This document shows positions 19,480-27,315 of a stretch of 50,324 nucleotides of DNA, piece after piece. The position numbers were made by a program, and so were the translations under genes. This stretch comes from Syntrophobacterales bacterium. GTDB lineage: Bacteria > Desulfobacterota > Syntrophobacteria > Syntrophobacterales > Thermodesulforhabdaceae. The notes under the pieces were generated by a model. It saw only the letters and a list, made by a program, of their open reading frames with translations, made no database searches and was not told the origin of the DNA. Location: contig JALXAE010000201.1 in NCBI GenBank assembly GCA_026992355.1, forward strand, positions 1 through 50,324, given 5' to 3'. Each line of letters starts with the position of its first letter. Position 1 is the stretch's first letter.

Positions 19480-19522
19480 AAAAAAATAGGGAAACATCGT
19501 TAATTTATCTCCGATGTCTCCC
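19480..19522 (-). terminator. Intrinsic terminator of flagellin 2
   Basis: Minus strand GGGAGACATCG - 12-nt loop - CGATGTTTCCC (one G-U) followed by TATTTTTTT. Confidence 0.82.
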
Positions 19523-19555
19523 GATTTTACAACGATAATATACCACTTTATAAAA

Positions 19556-20416
19556 TTACCCCTGGAGTAGCTGTAGAATCTGCTGAGGCGCCATATTGGC
19601 CTGGGCAAGCATAGCAATACCCGACTGCTGAAGAATCTGATTTTTGGTAAACTGTGTAACCTCCCATGCCATATCTACATCCCTGATGGTAGATTCACTG
19701 GCGGAAAAGTTTTCCAGAGTTATTTCCAGGTTTTCCATGGTGTATTGTAAACGGTTTTGATAAGCACCGATCTTTGCCATATATTGGTTGATACTCGTAA
19801 TCGCCGTATCAATTGCATCCATAGCACTTTGAGCACATTCCACGGCACTGATACTGATAGCTCCAACGGACACTCCCAGTGAATCGCTATCGGCCTCGGC
19901 CAGCGAAAGAGCCAGCTGAAATTGTTCACCGTTCATCTGACCAATTTGGAAAGTCAATCCGTCCGTAGCTGAATTGTCTGCCTTTACGGTATAACCTCCA
20001 ACAGTTCCTGTTGCTGCTATAAGAGCAGTTTTGTTATATAATGTAGAAGCAGCAATTCTATCAATCTCAGATTGGAGATACTCAAACTCAGACATTAACT
20101 GATCCTGCACGGTTTGACTAGATGCAGCTTGAGTGGCCAATTCTTTCATACGAACGAGAATGTCATAAATTTTAGAGTATGCACCATCGGCAACCTGAAG
20201 CATTGATTGAGCTTCAGCAGCATTTTGATGGGCAACTCTGATAGACCTTATATCCGCTCTGAATTTATTAGCCACGGCCAATCCGGATGCATCATCTTTA
20301 GCGGAATTAATTCTATACCCCGAACTCAATCTTTTCAGTGATTCTGCCAGCTTCCTATTTGTTAAAGTCAAATTCCTATGTACATTAATTGCTGGAACAT
20401 TTGTATTAATTCTCAT
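19556..20416 (-). CDS. fliC: Flagellin (paralog 2)
   Basis: MRINTNVPAINVHRNLTLTNRKLAESLKRLSSGYRINSAKDDASGLAVANKF...; near-identical in protein to the flagellin at 12056-12916. Confidence 0.96.
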   Translation of the reverse strand: MRINTNVPAINVHRNLTLTNRKLAESLKRLSSGYRINSAKDDASGLAVANKFRADIRSIRVAHQNAAEAQSMLQVADGAYSKIYDILVRMKELATQAASSQTVQDQLMSEFEYLQSEIDRIAASTLYNKTALIAATGTVGGYTVKADNSATDGLTFQIGQMNGEQFQLALSLAEADSDSLGVSVGAISISAVECAQSAMDAIDTAITSINQYMAKIGAYQNRLQYTMENLEITLENFSASESTIRDVDMAWEVTQFTKNQILQQSGIAMLAQANMAPQQILQLLQG

Positions 20417-20487
20417 TGCTCACACTCCCTGTCATTTTTTTTTACCTTCCATGGCTTAACACTCCTACCCGTTTTGAAAGTGGATTT

Positions 20488-20504
20488 AGCAAATGCAATG
20501 CCAT
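20488..20504 (-). promoter_or_regulatory. Predicted sigma-54 promoter for flagellin 2
   Basis: Minus strand ATGGCATTGCATTTGCT = TGGCAT-N5-TTGCT, with GG/GC offset 12 nt. Confidence 0.8.
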
Positions 20505-20604
20505 GTTGCTGAATAACCTCCTAGACTGTTGCATGCGAAAATGTTACTAAGTTTTACGTAACCGCGTAAATTAGGACCCACACCAACTTTATGCAGGAAA
20601 AACC

Positions 20605-21210
20605 ATGGGATGCTTACGAGTAATTTTTACACTCTATGCGTTGATTCTGGTTCTAACTGCTTGCACTTCAAATAACGAGTGGGAAACTCATACCCCCATT
20701 AAGCTCAACCCCATAAATGTGATAGTAAACTATTCTCCAACTAAAGATTTGCTCACCCTGGGAGTAGCCCCTTTTGAATCATCCGATTGGCCACTTTCAT
20801 GGAGAAAAAGACTTACCGACATGTACGAAAATTCCCTCACAAAGAGGAAAATTTTTTCTACTATCAAAAGAATTTCATGGAATGGGGAAAATGTAAAAGA
20901 CTTAATTTTTAAAGCCAGGGCAGTAAATTGCGATAATTTGCTTTTCGGAAAAATTCACAAAGCTGCTATAAGCGGAGGAAGGGAAGTACAGGGATTGAAC
21001 CTTGAAATATGGATTATTGACACTAACACCTTGAAAACATTATACCATGTAGAACAAACAGCCTATTCAGTTCCAGGCCCTGATAGAGACTGGTTTTGGA
21101 AAACTTCAGTTGGAGCACCAGCAGCAAACATTAACGCCATTGCCAAAACTTTGGCGGAACAATTCGCATCAAGCCTTGAACACTTTATAAATAAAGATCA
21201 AACAAAATAG
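20605..21210 (+). CDS. Putative lipoprotein of unknown function
   Basis: Signal peptide with lipobox LVLTAC; no recognised domain. Confidence 0.6.
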   Translation: MGCLRVIFTLYALILVLTACTSNNEWETHTPIKLNPINVIVNYSPTKDLLTLGVAPFESSDWPLSWRKRLTDMYENSLTKRKIFSTIKRISWNGENVKDLIFKARAVNCDNLLFGKIHKAAISGGREVQGLNLEIWIIDTNTLKTLYHVEQTAYSVPGPDRDWFWKTSVGAPAANINAIAKTLAEQFASSLEHFINKDQTK

Positions 21211-21234
21211 ACCAGGCTTGCACTTCAAGCTTTT

Positions 21235-21261
21235 TAAAGCTTCAGGCAAATGTGCCGATTA
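21235..21261 (+). promoter_or_regulatory. Predicted sigma-28 (FliA) promoter upstream of flaG
   Basis: TAAAGCTT - CAGGCAAATGT (11 nt) - GCCGATTA; 14/16 positions match TAAAGTTT-N11-GCCGATAA. Confidence 0.78.
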
Positions 21262-21290
21262 ATATAATGGATTAAAGTCATAAGAACAAA

Positions 21291-21308
21291 ACTCCTCAAA
21301 AAAGGAGT
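21291..21308 (+). promoter_or_regulatory. SD-sequestering hairpin in the flaG leader
   Basis: ACTCCT-CAAAAA-AGGAGT, 6-bp perfect stem whose 3' arm is the probable SD of flaG (ATG at 21315). Confidence 0.5.
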
Positions 21309-21314
21309 AAGATT

Positions 21315-21710
21315 ATGGATACGAAAGTTCCGGAGATACAACCCGTTGCCATAGAAAACTGGACGAAGTTAAGTAAAGATGTCCAGAGAGAAGAAATCAT
21401 AAAACCCGTGGAGGAAGCAACGGGAAATAAAAGTAAGAAAATTGGGGATGGCAAGGAAAAAATACAAACCAGCCTTTTGGACGCATCATTGGAGAATGCA
21501 AAAAAGCTAGCGGAAGAAATTGAAAAGTACCTTAAAGATCTGAACATTAAGCTGTCTTTCAAAGTGGATAAGAAAACCCATGACGTCATCGTGCGAATCA
21601 TCAATAAAGAAACAGGCGAACTCATCAGACAAATTCCACCTCAAGAACTTCTAAAGTTGCGTCAAAAATTAGAAGAGTTGGTTGGTGTGCTTTTTAATGG
21701 AAAAATTTAG
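21315..21710 (+). CDS. flaG: FlaG family flagellar protein
   Basis: LKDLNIKLSFKVDKKTHDVIVRIINKETGELIRQIPPQELLKLRQKLEELVGVLFNGKI is the FlaG C-terminal domain. Confidence 0.9.
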   Translation: MDTKVPEIQPVAIENWTKLSKDVQREEIIKPVEEATGNKSKKIGDGKEKIQTSLLDASLENAKKLAEEIEKYLKDLNIKLSFKVDKKTHDVIVRIINKETGELIRQIPPQELLKLRQKLEELVGVLFNGKI

Positions 21711-21880
21711 GATTAACAATTAGTTTGGATAATCTCTTCTTTGTTAAGACAGTCCACCAACGACCGGAAAGTACTATACTCATTTTACTTTTTACATTGG
21801 GGAAATGATGTTATGAGTATACTGAGATGATAAGTGTGTGGTCAAAAACTTAGTTCAATTGTGAGGAGAAACAAACTTAA

Positions 21881-23452
21881 ATGCGAATCCTAATTGTGGA
21901 AGATGACTCTGAGCTGGGAAACCTTCTTAAGCAATATCTTGAGCGCTTAGGACATGAAAGTGTAACTCATGTGCCAGAAGGAAAACAAGCTCTCAAGGAA
22001 TTACAACTTTCCTCTTTTGACTGTGCATTTGTAGATTTACAACTCCCTGATGTAAATGGACTCGAAATACTGAAAGAACTAAAAACAACAGACCCTTCTA
22101 TACCTGTTATAATGATGAGCGGATATCCGACGCTGGAAAGATCTATAGAGGCTATGAGGTTAGGAGCTTCCGATTTTTTGACAAAACCATTCGCTTTTCA
22201 AGATCTGGTAGTGTCCCTTGAAAGAGCCCTACGAGAGCGAGAAATCCTCTTGGAAAATATTTCTCTTAAGCTGGATCATCAAGCAAAGTTAGAACTTGAA
22301 AAATTAAATAAACAACTTGAGGCCAATATTGAGGAACAAAAAATACTTTTCCAGGTTTCAAACGAATTGGACGAAGTAAGAAGCAGCGACGCACTATACG
22401 AAACTTTGATACGGTGGGCCAGTACGTTAACCAATGCGAGGGAAATGGGATTTTACGCCATTATACCCCCGGGAAATCAATTGGTTCTTGTTGCAGAAAA
22501 AAATTCACAACAAAGTCACATTTCTTCTTTTCCCAAAATTATAAATCGAAATAATGAATTGGCAAATTTAACATTAAAATATTCATCTCTTGGAAAAAAC
22601 GGCCTTTCGAGAACAAATATTCCAAGCGAAGCTCTACAGAGTCACTCAATTCATACATGGTTGCATTCTGAATTTTCATCCCTAAACCATGATTGCAATA
22701 TCTGGTGCTTGGAAATCAGAGGAGAACCCTTTGGCTTTCTGGTGGGGCTAATCCCAAAGGAAAACCCCAATTTTGATAAATCTAAACAAAGAATTCTTGA
22801 ATTCCTATTGAAAAAAGCAGGCCTTACTTTAGAAAATTTGGCTTTATATGAAAGCCTAATGGCCAACTTTTATGGTATATTGCGTTCTCTTGTAAATGCT
22901 CTGGAAGCTAAAGACCAGTACACGGGCAAACACTCAGAAAGGGTCACACATTTTGCTTTAAAAATAGCTACATATATGAACTGTTCTAACGAAGAACTTG
23001 AATCTCTTAAAACCGTGGGTTACCTGCATGATATAGGCAAAATTGGAATCCCCGATGACGTGCTCACTAAACCTGGAAGGCTCACTGCAGAAGAATTTGA
23101 GTTAATCAAACAGCATCCTGTTATAGGCGAATCAATTGTAAGAGATCTGGGTTTTAGTGATATTGAAAGATCCATAATCAGGCATCATCATGAGAGGTGG
23201 GATGGAAAGGGGTACCCAGACGGCATAGGAGGTGAAGATATACCTTTAACCACTCGCATCATTTCTGCCGCAGATGCTTTCGATGCTATGTCTACGGATA
23301 GGTCCTATAGAAAAGCTTTACCGATGGAACGCATTGTGCAAGAATTTAAAAATAACAGGGGAACTCAATTCGATCCACTGGTAACAGATGCGGTACTGGA
23401 TTTAATAAATGAAAGAACACAGGAAGGTGAAGCCAGTGACACCCGAAGATAA
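21881..23452 (+). CDS. Response regulator with C-terminal HD-GYP domain (putative c-di-GMP phosphodiesterase)
   Basis: Receiver ILIVEDDSELG...CAFVDLQLPD...DFLTKPFAF; HD-GYP signature HDIGKIGIPDDVLTKPGRLT...HHERWDGKGYPDGIGGEDIPL. Confidence 0.93.
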   Translation: MRILIVEDDSELGNLLKQYLERLGHESVTHVPEGKQALKELQLSSFDCAFVDLQLPDVNGLEILKELKTTDPSIPVIMMSGYPTLERSIEAMRLGASDFLTKPFAFQDLVVSLERALREREILLENISLKLDHQAKLELEKLNKQLEANIEEQKILFQVSNELDEVRSSDALYETLIRWASTLTNAREMGFYAIIPPGNQLVLVAEKNSQQSHISSFPKIINRNNELANLTLKYSSLGKNGLSRTNIPSEALQSHSIHTWLHSEFSSLNHDCNIWCLEIRGEPFGFLVGLIPKENPNFDKSKQRILEFLLKKAGLTLENLALYESLMANFYGILRSLVNALEAKDQYTGKHSERVTHFALKIATYMNCSNEELESLKTVGYLHDIGKIGIPDDVLTKPGRLTAEEFELIKQHPVIGESIVRDLGFSDIERSIIRHHHERWDGKGYPDGIGGEDIPLTTRIISAADAFDAMSTDRSYRKALPMERIVQEFKNNRGTQFDPLVTDAVLDLINERTQEGEASDTRR

Positions 23453-23975
23453 GAGAAACTATCTTCGAATTCATATTCCTCATTTAAAAGTAAAATATAA
23501 CATCTTGCCCGATAACCAAAAGGCTTTTCTACCAAGAAAAAAGACAGCATATCAGTTATCTCACGATGAAGAAGCAGAGTTAGACCCTATTTTTAGGGTT
23601 CTGCTGGATAAATTAGAGAGTCTAGAGCTTAAGGTTGATTATTTACTTAAGTGGTTAGGCAAAGATGGGCGGGACAAACCCTTCGAGCATGAGGCAGAAA
23701 TAATAGACATTAGTGGAGGTGGACTCTCATTCCATAGTGAGCAACCTCTTAAAGAAAATACAATGTTAGAGCTTTGTATAATGTCAGATATTGGAGAAAT
23801 GAGTCCCATCTTTGCTATTGGAAGGGTATGTTGGTCAAAGGCAGAATCAAATAAAGACATTACGAAAAATATCGTGGGAATCTGCTTTGAAGATATGTAT
23901 GAAGAAGACAGGCAAACTATAATGAGAATGATTTTTCACGCAGAAAGAAAATTAAAAAAGAAAAAAGATTCCTGA
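23409..23975 (+). CDS. PilZ domain protein
   Basis: KRNYLRIHIPHLKV...IIDISGGGLSFHSEQPL...GICFEDMYEEDRQTIMRMIF fits PilZ; likely true start is GTG at 23436, preceded by AGGAAGG. Confidence 0.75.
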   Translation: MKEHRKVKPVTPEDKRNYLRIHIPHLKVKYNILPDNQKAFLPRKKTAYQLSHDEEAELDPIFRVLLDKLESLELKVDYLLKWLGKDGRDKPFEHEAEIIDISGGGLSFHSEQPLKENTMLELCIMSDIGEMSPIFAIGRVCWSKAESNKDITKNIVGICFEDMYEEDRQTIMRMIFHAERKLKKKKDS

Positions 23976-23980
23976 TAAAA

Positions 23981-24718
23981 TTGCCAGTAATGAAAAAGTT
24001 ACCCAGCAAAATACTCCTTAGACAATACTTTTTACAATTCAAGGGCAACCTTATGAAAGGTTTCGTGCATAATTTGAATACTCCCTTGCAAAATGTTAGT
24101 TTTCTACTCGAATTTATGAGGTCGGACATACCGTCTTTATCTGAAAGCGAACTTAGAGATTATTGTCACGACAAGACAAAGGCTATTTACTCCCAGTTTT
24201 CTAATATTTCTGAAATGATTCATGTCATCAGACAATTGGACTATATGGCCAAAGAAGAATCCCCTATTTTTCTGGGCGAATTTACAGAAATAATAAAAGA
24301 AGTTTTAAAGTTTGATCTCTTTTTTAAACACCATGCCGAACTGGAAATTGATGTACCGGAAGAGATAAAAACGTCTGTAATCCCCGGAAAGGTATTTGTA
24401 CCCGTAATCTGCCAGCTTCTGGACAATGCTCTCAAGGCCTTACGAGCTGCTGATAGAAAAGAATTAAAAATCATTGCGACTTCGAACTATCTGCGAATTG
24501 TGGATACCGGTTGTGGGCTTGAACATGTAGACAACGTGGAAATGTTGTTTGACTATGGAGTGATAATGTGGCCAGATGAAGTAACATCAAACAATGACAT
24601 TGTAAGTGCGGGGCTCGGATTATACTGGATAAAGGATGTCTTGCGTTCTTTGGGATGTAAGATATCACTTTTTACCGAGAAGTCCTCATTTACTGTTGCA
24701 GAGATAAGTTTTCCATAA
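23981..24718 (+). CDS. Soluble histidine-kinase-like ATPase without recognisable sensor
   Basis: H-box-like VHNLNTPLQNVSF, N-box QLLDNALKALRAA, G1 VDTGCGL, G2 SAGLGLYWI. Confidence 0.82.
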   Translation: MPVMKKLPSKILLRQYFLQFKGNLMKGFVHNLNTPLQNVSFLLEFMRSDIPSLSESELRDYCHDKTKAIYSQFSNISEMIHVIRQLDYMAKEESPIFLGEFTEIIKEVLKFDLFFKHHAELEIDVPEEIKTSVIPGKVFVPVICQLLDNALKALRAADRKELKIIATSNYLRIVDTGCGLEHVDNVEMLFDYGVIMWPDEVTSNNDIVSAGLGLYWIKDVLRSLGCKISLFTEKSSFTVAEISFP

Positions 24719-24832
24719 TGAAAAGAAAAAATTTCCAGCTCTTTCAGAAAACTTTTCCATTTCTTCAAAGTGCCCGAAACAATATGCCAATGAAAAGCCA
24801 GCATATTCAAACTCCGCATCTCACGCATTCCA

Positions 24833-24850
24833 TTGGCAGTAACTTTGCAC
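24833..24850 (+). promoter_or_regulatory. Predicted sigma-54 promoter upstream of the orphan gene at 24900
   Basis: TTGGCAGTAACTTTGCAC = TGGCAG-N5-TTGCA, GG/GC offset 12 nt. Confidence 0.78.
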
Positions 24851-24899
24851 TGCGTTCTTCTTGAGTTTATAAAAATCCTTGAGTGAGAGGGAGCATGTC

Positions 24900-25376
24900 A
24901 TGAAAGCCGGCAAAATTAAAGGAAATTTCATACAAGAAGCTAATCCTACAGAAAACCGTAAGAAGGAGAAACTTCAAGGGAGAGGTGATTTCTATAAGCT
25001 TATGACAGAAGCAGCAAAATCGCCTGAGCCCGATTGTATGAAACCCCATCTGAAAATTACATCAACAAATGCTGAATTAAATAAAATGATATTAAACGTT
25101 GAAAATCTTCACTCTGTGGATGAGTCTGAAGACTCAACCGTAAACGGGCAAGCCCTATTTTCCACAATTGAAGATTCTATAAATCGTCTTGACCAGTTTT
25201 CTGCTGAGCTCGGTAAACCCAATTCGGATGCCGGGCGAATTGAAAATATCCTAGAAGGTGTGTTCCAAAAAATTCTCAGTAAAGATATATCTACAGAAGC
25301 GAAAGACCTTTTGGAAGAAATAAAGGTAGCAGCCTATACAGAGTATATTAAATGGAAACGAGGAGATTACTTTTAG
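24900..25376 (+). CDS. Hypothetical protein, probable member of the flagellar regulon
   Basis: Start at ATG 24900 (SD gagaggga); directly downstream of a strong sigma-54-like promoter and upstream of flgF; no recognised domain. Confidence 0.6.
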   Translation: MKAGKIKGNFIQEANPTENRKKEKLQGRGDFYKLMTEAAKSPEPDCMKPHLKITSTNAELNKMILNVENLHSVDESEDSTVNGQALFSTIEDSINRLDQFSAELGKPNSDAGRIENILEGVFQKILSKDISTEAKDLLEEIKVAAYTEYIKWKRGDYF

Positions 25377-25627
25377 TTATATTACTTTCCGTTTCATTGT
25401 TTCTTTGTCTATGTTCTCCCTCGTTATCCCAGGATAAAGAAAGGGATGTGCGAGTTTTCAAAAGCGGACCAACCCAGGAAGAAATCAACAAAAATTTTGA
25501 ATATGAACAGGAAAAGGAAGATAAAGCCTGGGAAATGCTCCAGAACAGCTTCTTTGACATAAATCCCGATAACTGGCTCAGACCCTTTCCATCACAACTT
25601 CCAGAAAAAACCCCGAAAGCGAAATGA
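25352..25627 (+). CDS. Small secreted hypothetical protein
   Basis: N-terminal METRRLLLVILLSVSLFLCLCSPSLSQ signal peptide; overlaps the preceding ORF by 25 nt. Confidence 0.5.
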   Translation: METRRLLLVILLSVSLFLCLCSPSLSQDKERDVRVFKSGPTQEEINKNFEYEQEKEDKAWEMLQNSFFDINPDNWLRPFPSQLPEKTPKAK

Positions 25628-25683
25628 CCTCAAAAACAAATGATACAATTTCATGTGCAAAACATTCATGTAGTTTTTAGTTC

Positions 25684-25697
25684 GTCAATAAATTGAC
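25684..25697. promoter_or_regulatory. FleQ-box-like palindrome upstream of flgF promoter
   Basis: GTCAATAAATTGAC, 6-bp arms GTCAAT/ATTGAC, about 63 bp upstream of the sigma-54 -24 element. Confidence 0.55.
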
Positions 25698-25757
25698 AAC
25701 ATCTCTGTGTTACCCTCCAAAATAAAACCATAAACTCCAATGAACAGCCTCCCAATA

Positions 25758-25775
25758 TAGGCATCAAAATTGCTT
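25758..25775 (+). promoter_or_regulatory. Predicted sigma-54 promoter for the flgF-flgG-flgA-flgH-flgI operon
   Basis: ATAGGCATCAAAATTGCT: GG (25760-61) and GC (25772-73) 12 nt apart, TTGCT -12 element. Confidence 0.72.
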
Positions 25776-25800
25776 AAAGTTCATATCGGAGGGAGAAACC

Positions 25801-26505
25801 ATGAAGCTAGGACAATACGCTGCTGCTCTAGGGTCAATACTCCAGGAAAAAAGATTGGATATACTTGCCAACAACCTGGCTAATTCTCAAACACCTGGAT
25901 TCAAGCGGGATATAGTAAGATTCACGGATTTCCTCTACGAGGAAACCTATACTCAGATGCAACCTGGACCCATAAAGACAACATCCGCACCGTTGGATGT
26001 AGCAATTACTGGGGAAGGATTCTTTAAAGTAAAAACTGACCAGGGCATATTGTATACCAGAGCTGGTCATTTTAGTCTCGATGCTCAGGGGCGACTTGTC
26101 ACACCTGAAGGATGGTTCGTGTTAGGAGAAAACGGCATTATCAAGCTCAATTCTACGGATGTTATAATAGATCATTCGGGGCAAATAATGGAAATAGACA
26201 AAGCAGCTGGTCCTGGTGCTCCACCGAAGGTTGTTGATTCTTTTGATATTGTAACCTTCGAAAACATAAAATCGATGAAAAAGGTGGGACAAAATTATTT
26301 TAAACCCTTAGATCCCAAAGCTAAGGAACTAAAACCCAAAACGTTACTCGTGCAACAGGGAGCTCTTGAAGGCCCTAATTTCAATATTGTTGAAGAAATG
26401 ACTAACCTGATAGAGACGCTCCGCATATTTGAAGCGTATCAAAGAACACTACGAACATTTCATAACGAAGATAAACAACTAATACGTAAAGTGGCCGAAA
26501 AATAA
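25801..26505 (+). CDS. flgF: Flagellar basal-body rod protein FlgF
   Basis: KRLDILANNLANSQTPGFKRD...DVAITGEGFFKV...YTRAGHFSLDAQGRLVTPEG; immediately precedes flgG. Confidence 0.9.
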   Translation: MKLGQYAAALGSILQEKRLDILANNLANSQTPGFKRDIVRFTDFLYEETYTQMQPGPIKTTSAPLDVAITGEGFFKVKTDQGILYTRAGHFSLDAQGRLVTPEGWFVLGENGIIKLNSTDVIIDHSGQIMEIDKAAGPGAPPKVVDSFDIVTFENIKSMKKVGQNYFKPLDPKAKELKPKTLLVQQGALEGPNFNIVEEMTNLIETLRIFEAYQRTLRTFHNEDKQLIRKVAEK

Positions 26506-26520
26506 ACAGGGAGGGGTATT

Positions 26521-27303
26521 ATGATCAGAAGCTTATGGACAGCAGCAACAGGAATGTCAGCCCAGCAATTAAATCTTGATGTTATAGCGAACAATCTAGC
26601 CAACGCTCAAACCACAGGTTTTAAAAAAAGTAGAGCAAATTTTGAAGATCTCATGTATCAGACCATTATCCCTCCAGGTGCTACCACATCCAACGATACT
26701 ACTATACCAACTGGCATCCAAGTAGGTATGGGAGTAAAACCCGTAGCAGTGCAAAAGCAATTCAGTCAGGGAAACTTTACCCAGACGGAAAATCCATTGG
26801 ACTTGGCAATAGAGGGAAAAGGCTTTTTCAAAGTTCTCAGAGGCACCGAGGAAGTTTACACCAGGGCCGGCTCTTTTAAACTTGATGCGGATGGCTATAT
26901 ATGTGATCCAGAAGGAAACAGGTTACAGCCTGAAATAGCAATTCCTCGCGACGCAGTCCATATCAATATAGATGCTGGGGGAACCCTCACTGCAATCGAC
27001 CAAAACGGAAACATTCTTGTTACCGAAAGAATTACTCTCTACGATTTTCCCAATCCAGGCGGCTTAATCAGTGTGGGACGGAATTACTTCATTCCCTCAG
27101 AAGCTTCTGGCGACGCTGTTGAGGGAGATCCTGGCACAGAAGGCTTTGGCACCATACTCCAGGGTTTTCTGGAAAACTCCAATGTAAATGTAGTAGAGGA
27201 AATGGTTAACATGATAGCTGGGCAGCGTGCTTATGAGGCCAACTCCAAAGTTATCCGCACCGCAGATGAAATGTTAAGGATTGCAAATAATGTTCAGGCG
27301 TAA
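26521..27303 (+). CDS. flgG: Flagellar distal rod protein FlgG
   Basis: MIRSLWTAATGMSAQQLNLDVIANNLANAQTTGFKKSRANFEDLMYQT...VNVVEEMVNMIAGQRAYEANSKVIRTADEML. Confidence 0.97.
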   Translation: MIRSLWTAATGMSAQQLNLDVIANNLANAQTTGFKKSRANFEDLMYQTIIPPGATTSNDTTIPTGIQVGMGVKPVAVQKQFSQGNFTQTENPLDLAIEGKGFFKVLRGTEEVYTRAGSFKLDADGYICDPEGNRLQPEIAIPRDAVHINIDAGGTLTAIDQNGNILVTERITLYDFPNPGGLISVGRNYFIPSEASGDAVEGDPGTEGFGTILQGFLENSNVNVVEEMVNMIAGQRAYEANSKVIRTADEMLRIANNVQA

Positions 27304-27315
27304 AGGGGGCTGAAC

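Noticed and set aside
20552-20575. Inverted repeat TTTACG-TAACCG-CGTAAA between flagellin 2 and the lipoprotein gene
   Set aside because: Only 6-bp arms, no T-run and no recognised regulator motif.
24766-24793. Sigma-28-like CAAAGTGC-N12-GCCAATGA upstream of 24900
   Set aside because: Weaker than the nearby sigma-54 match TGGCAG-N5-TTGCA that is closer to the start codon.
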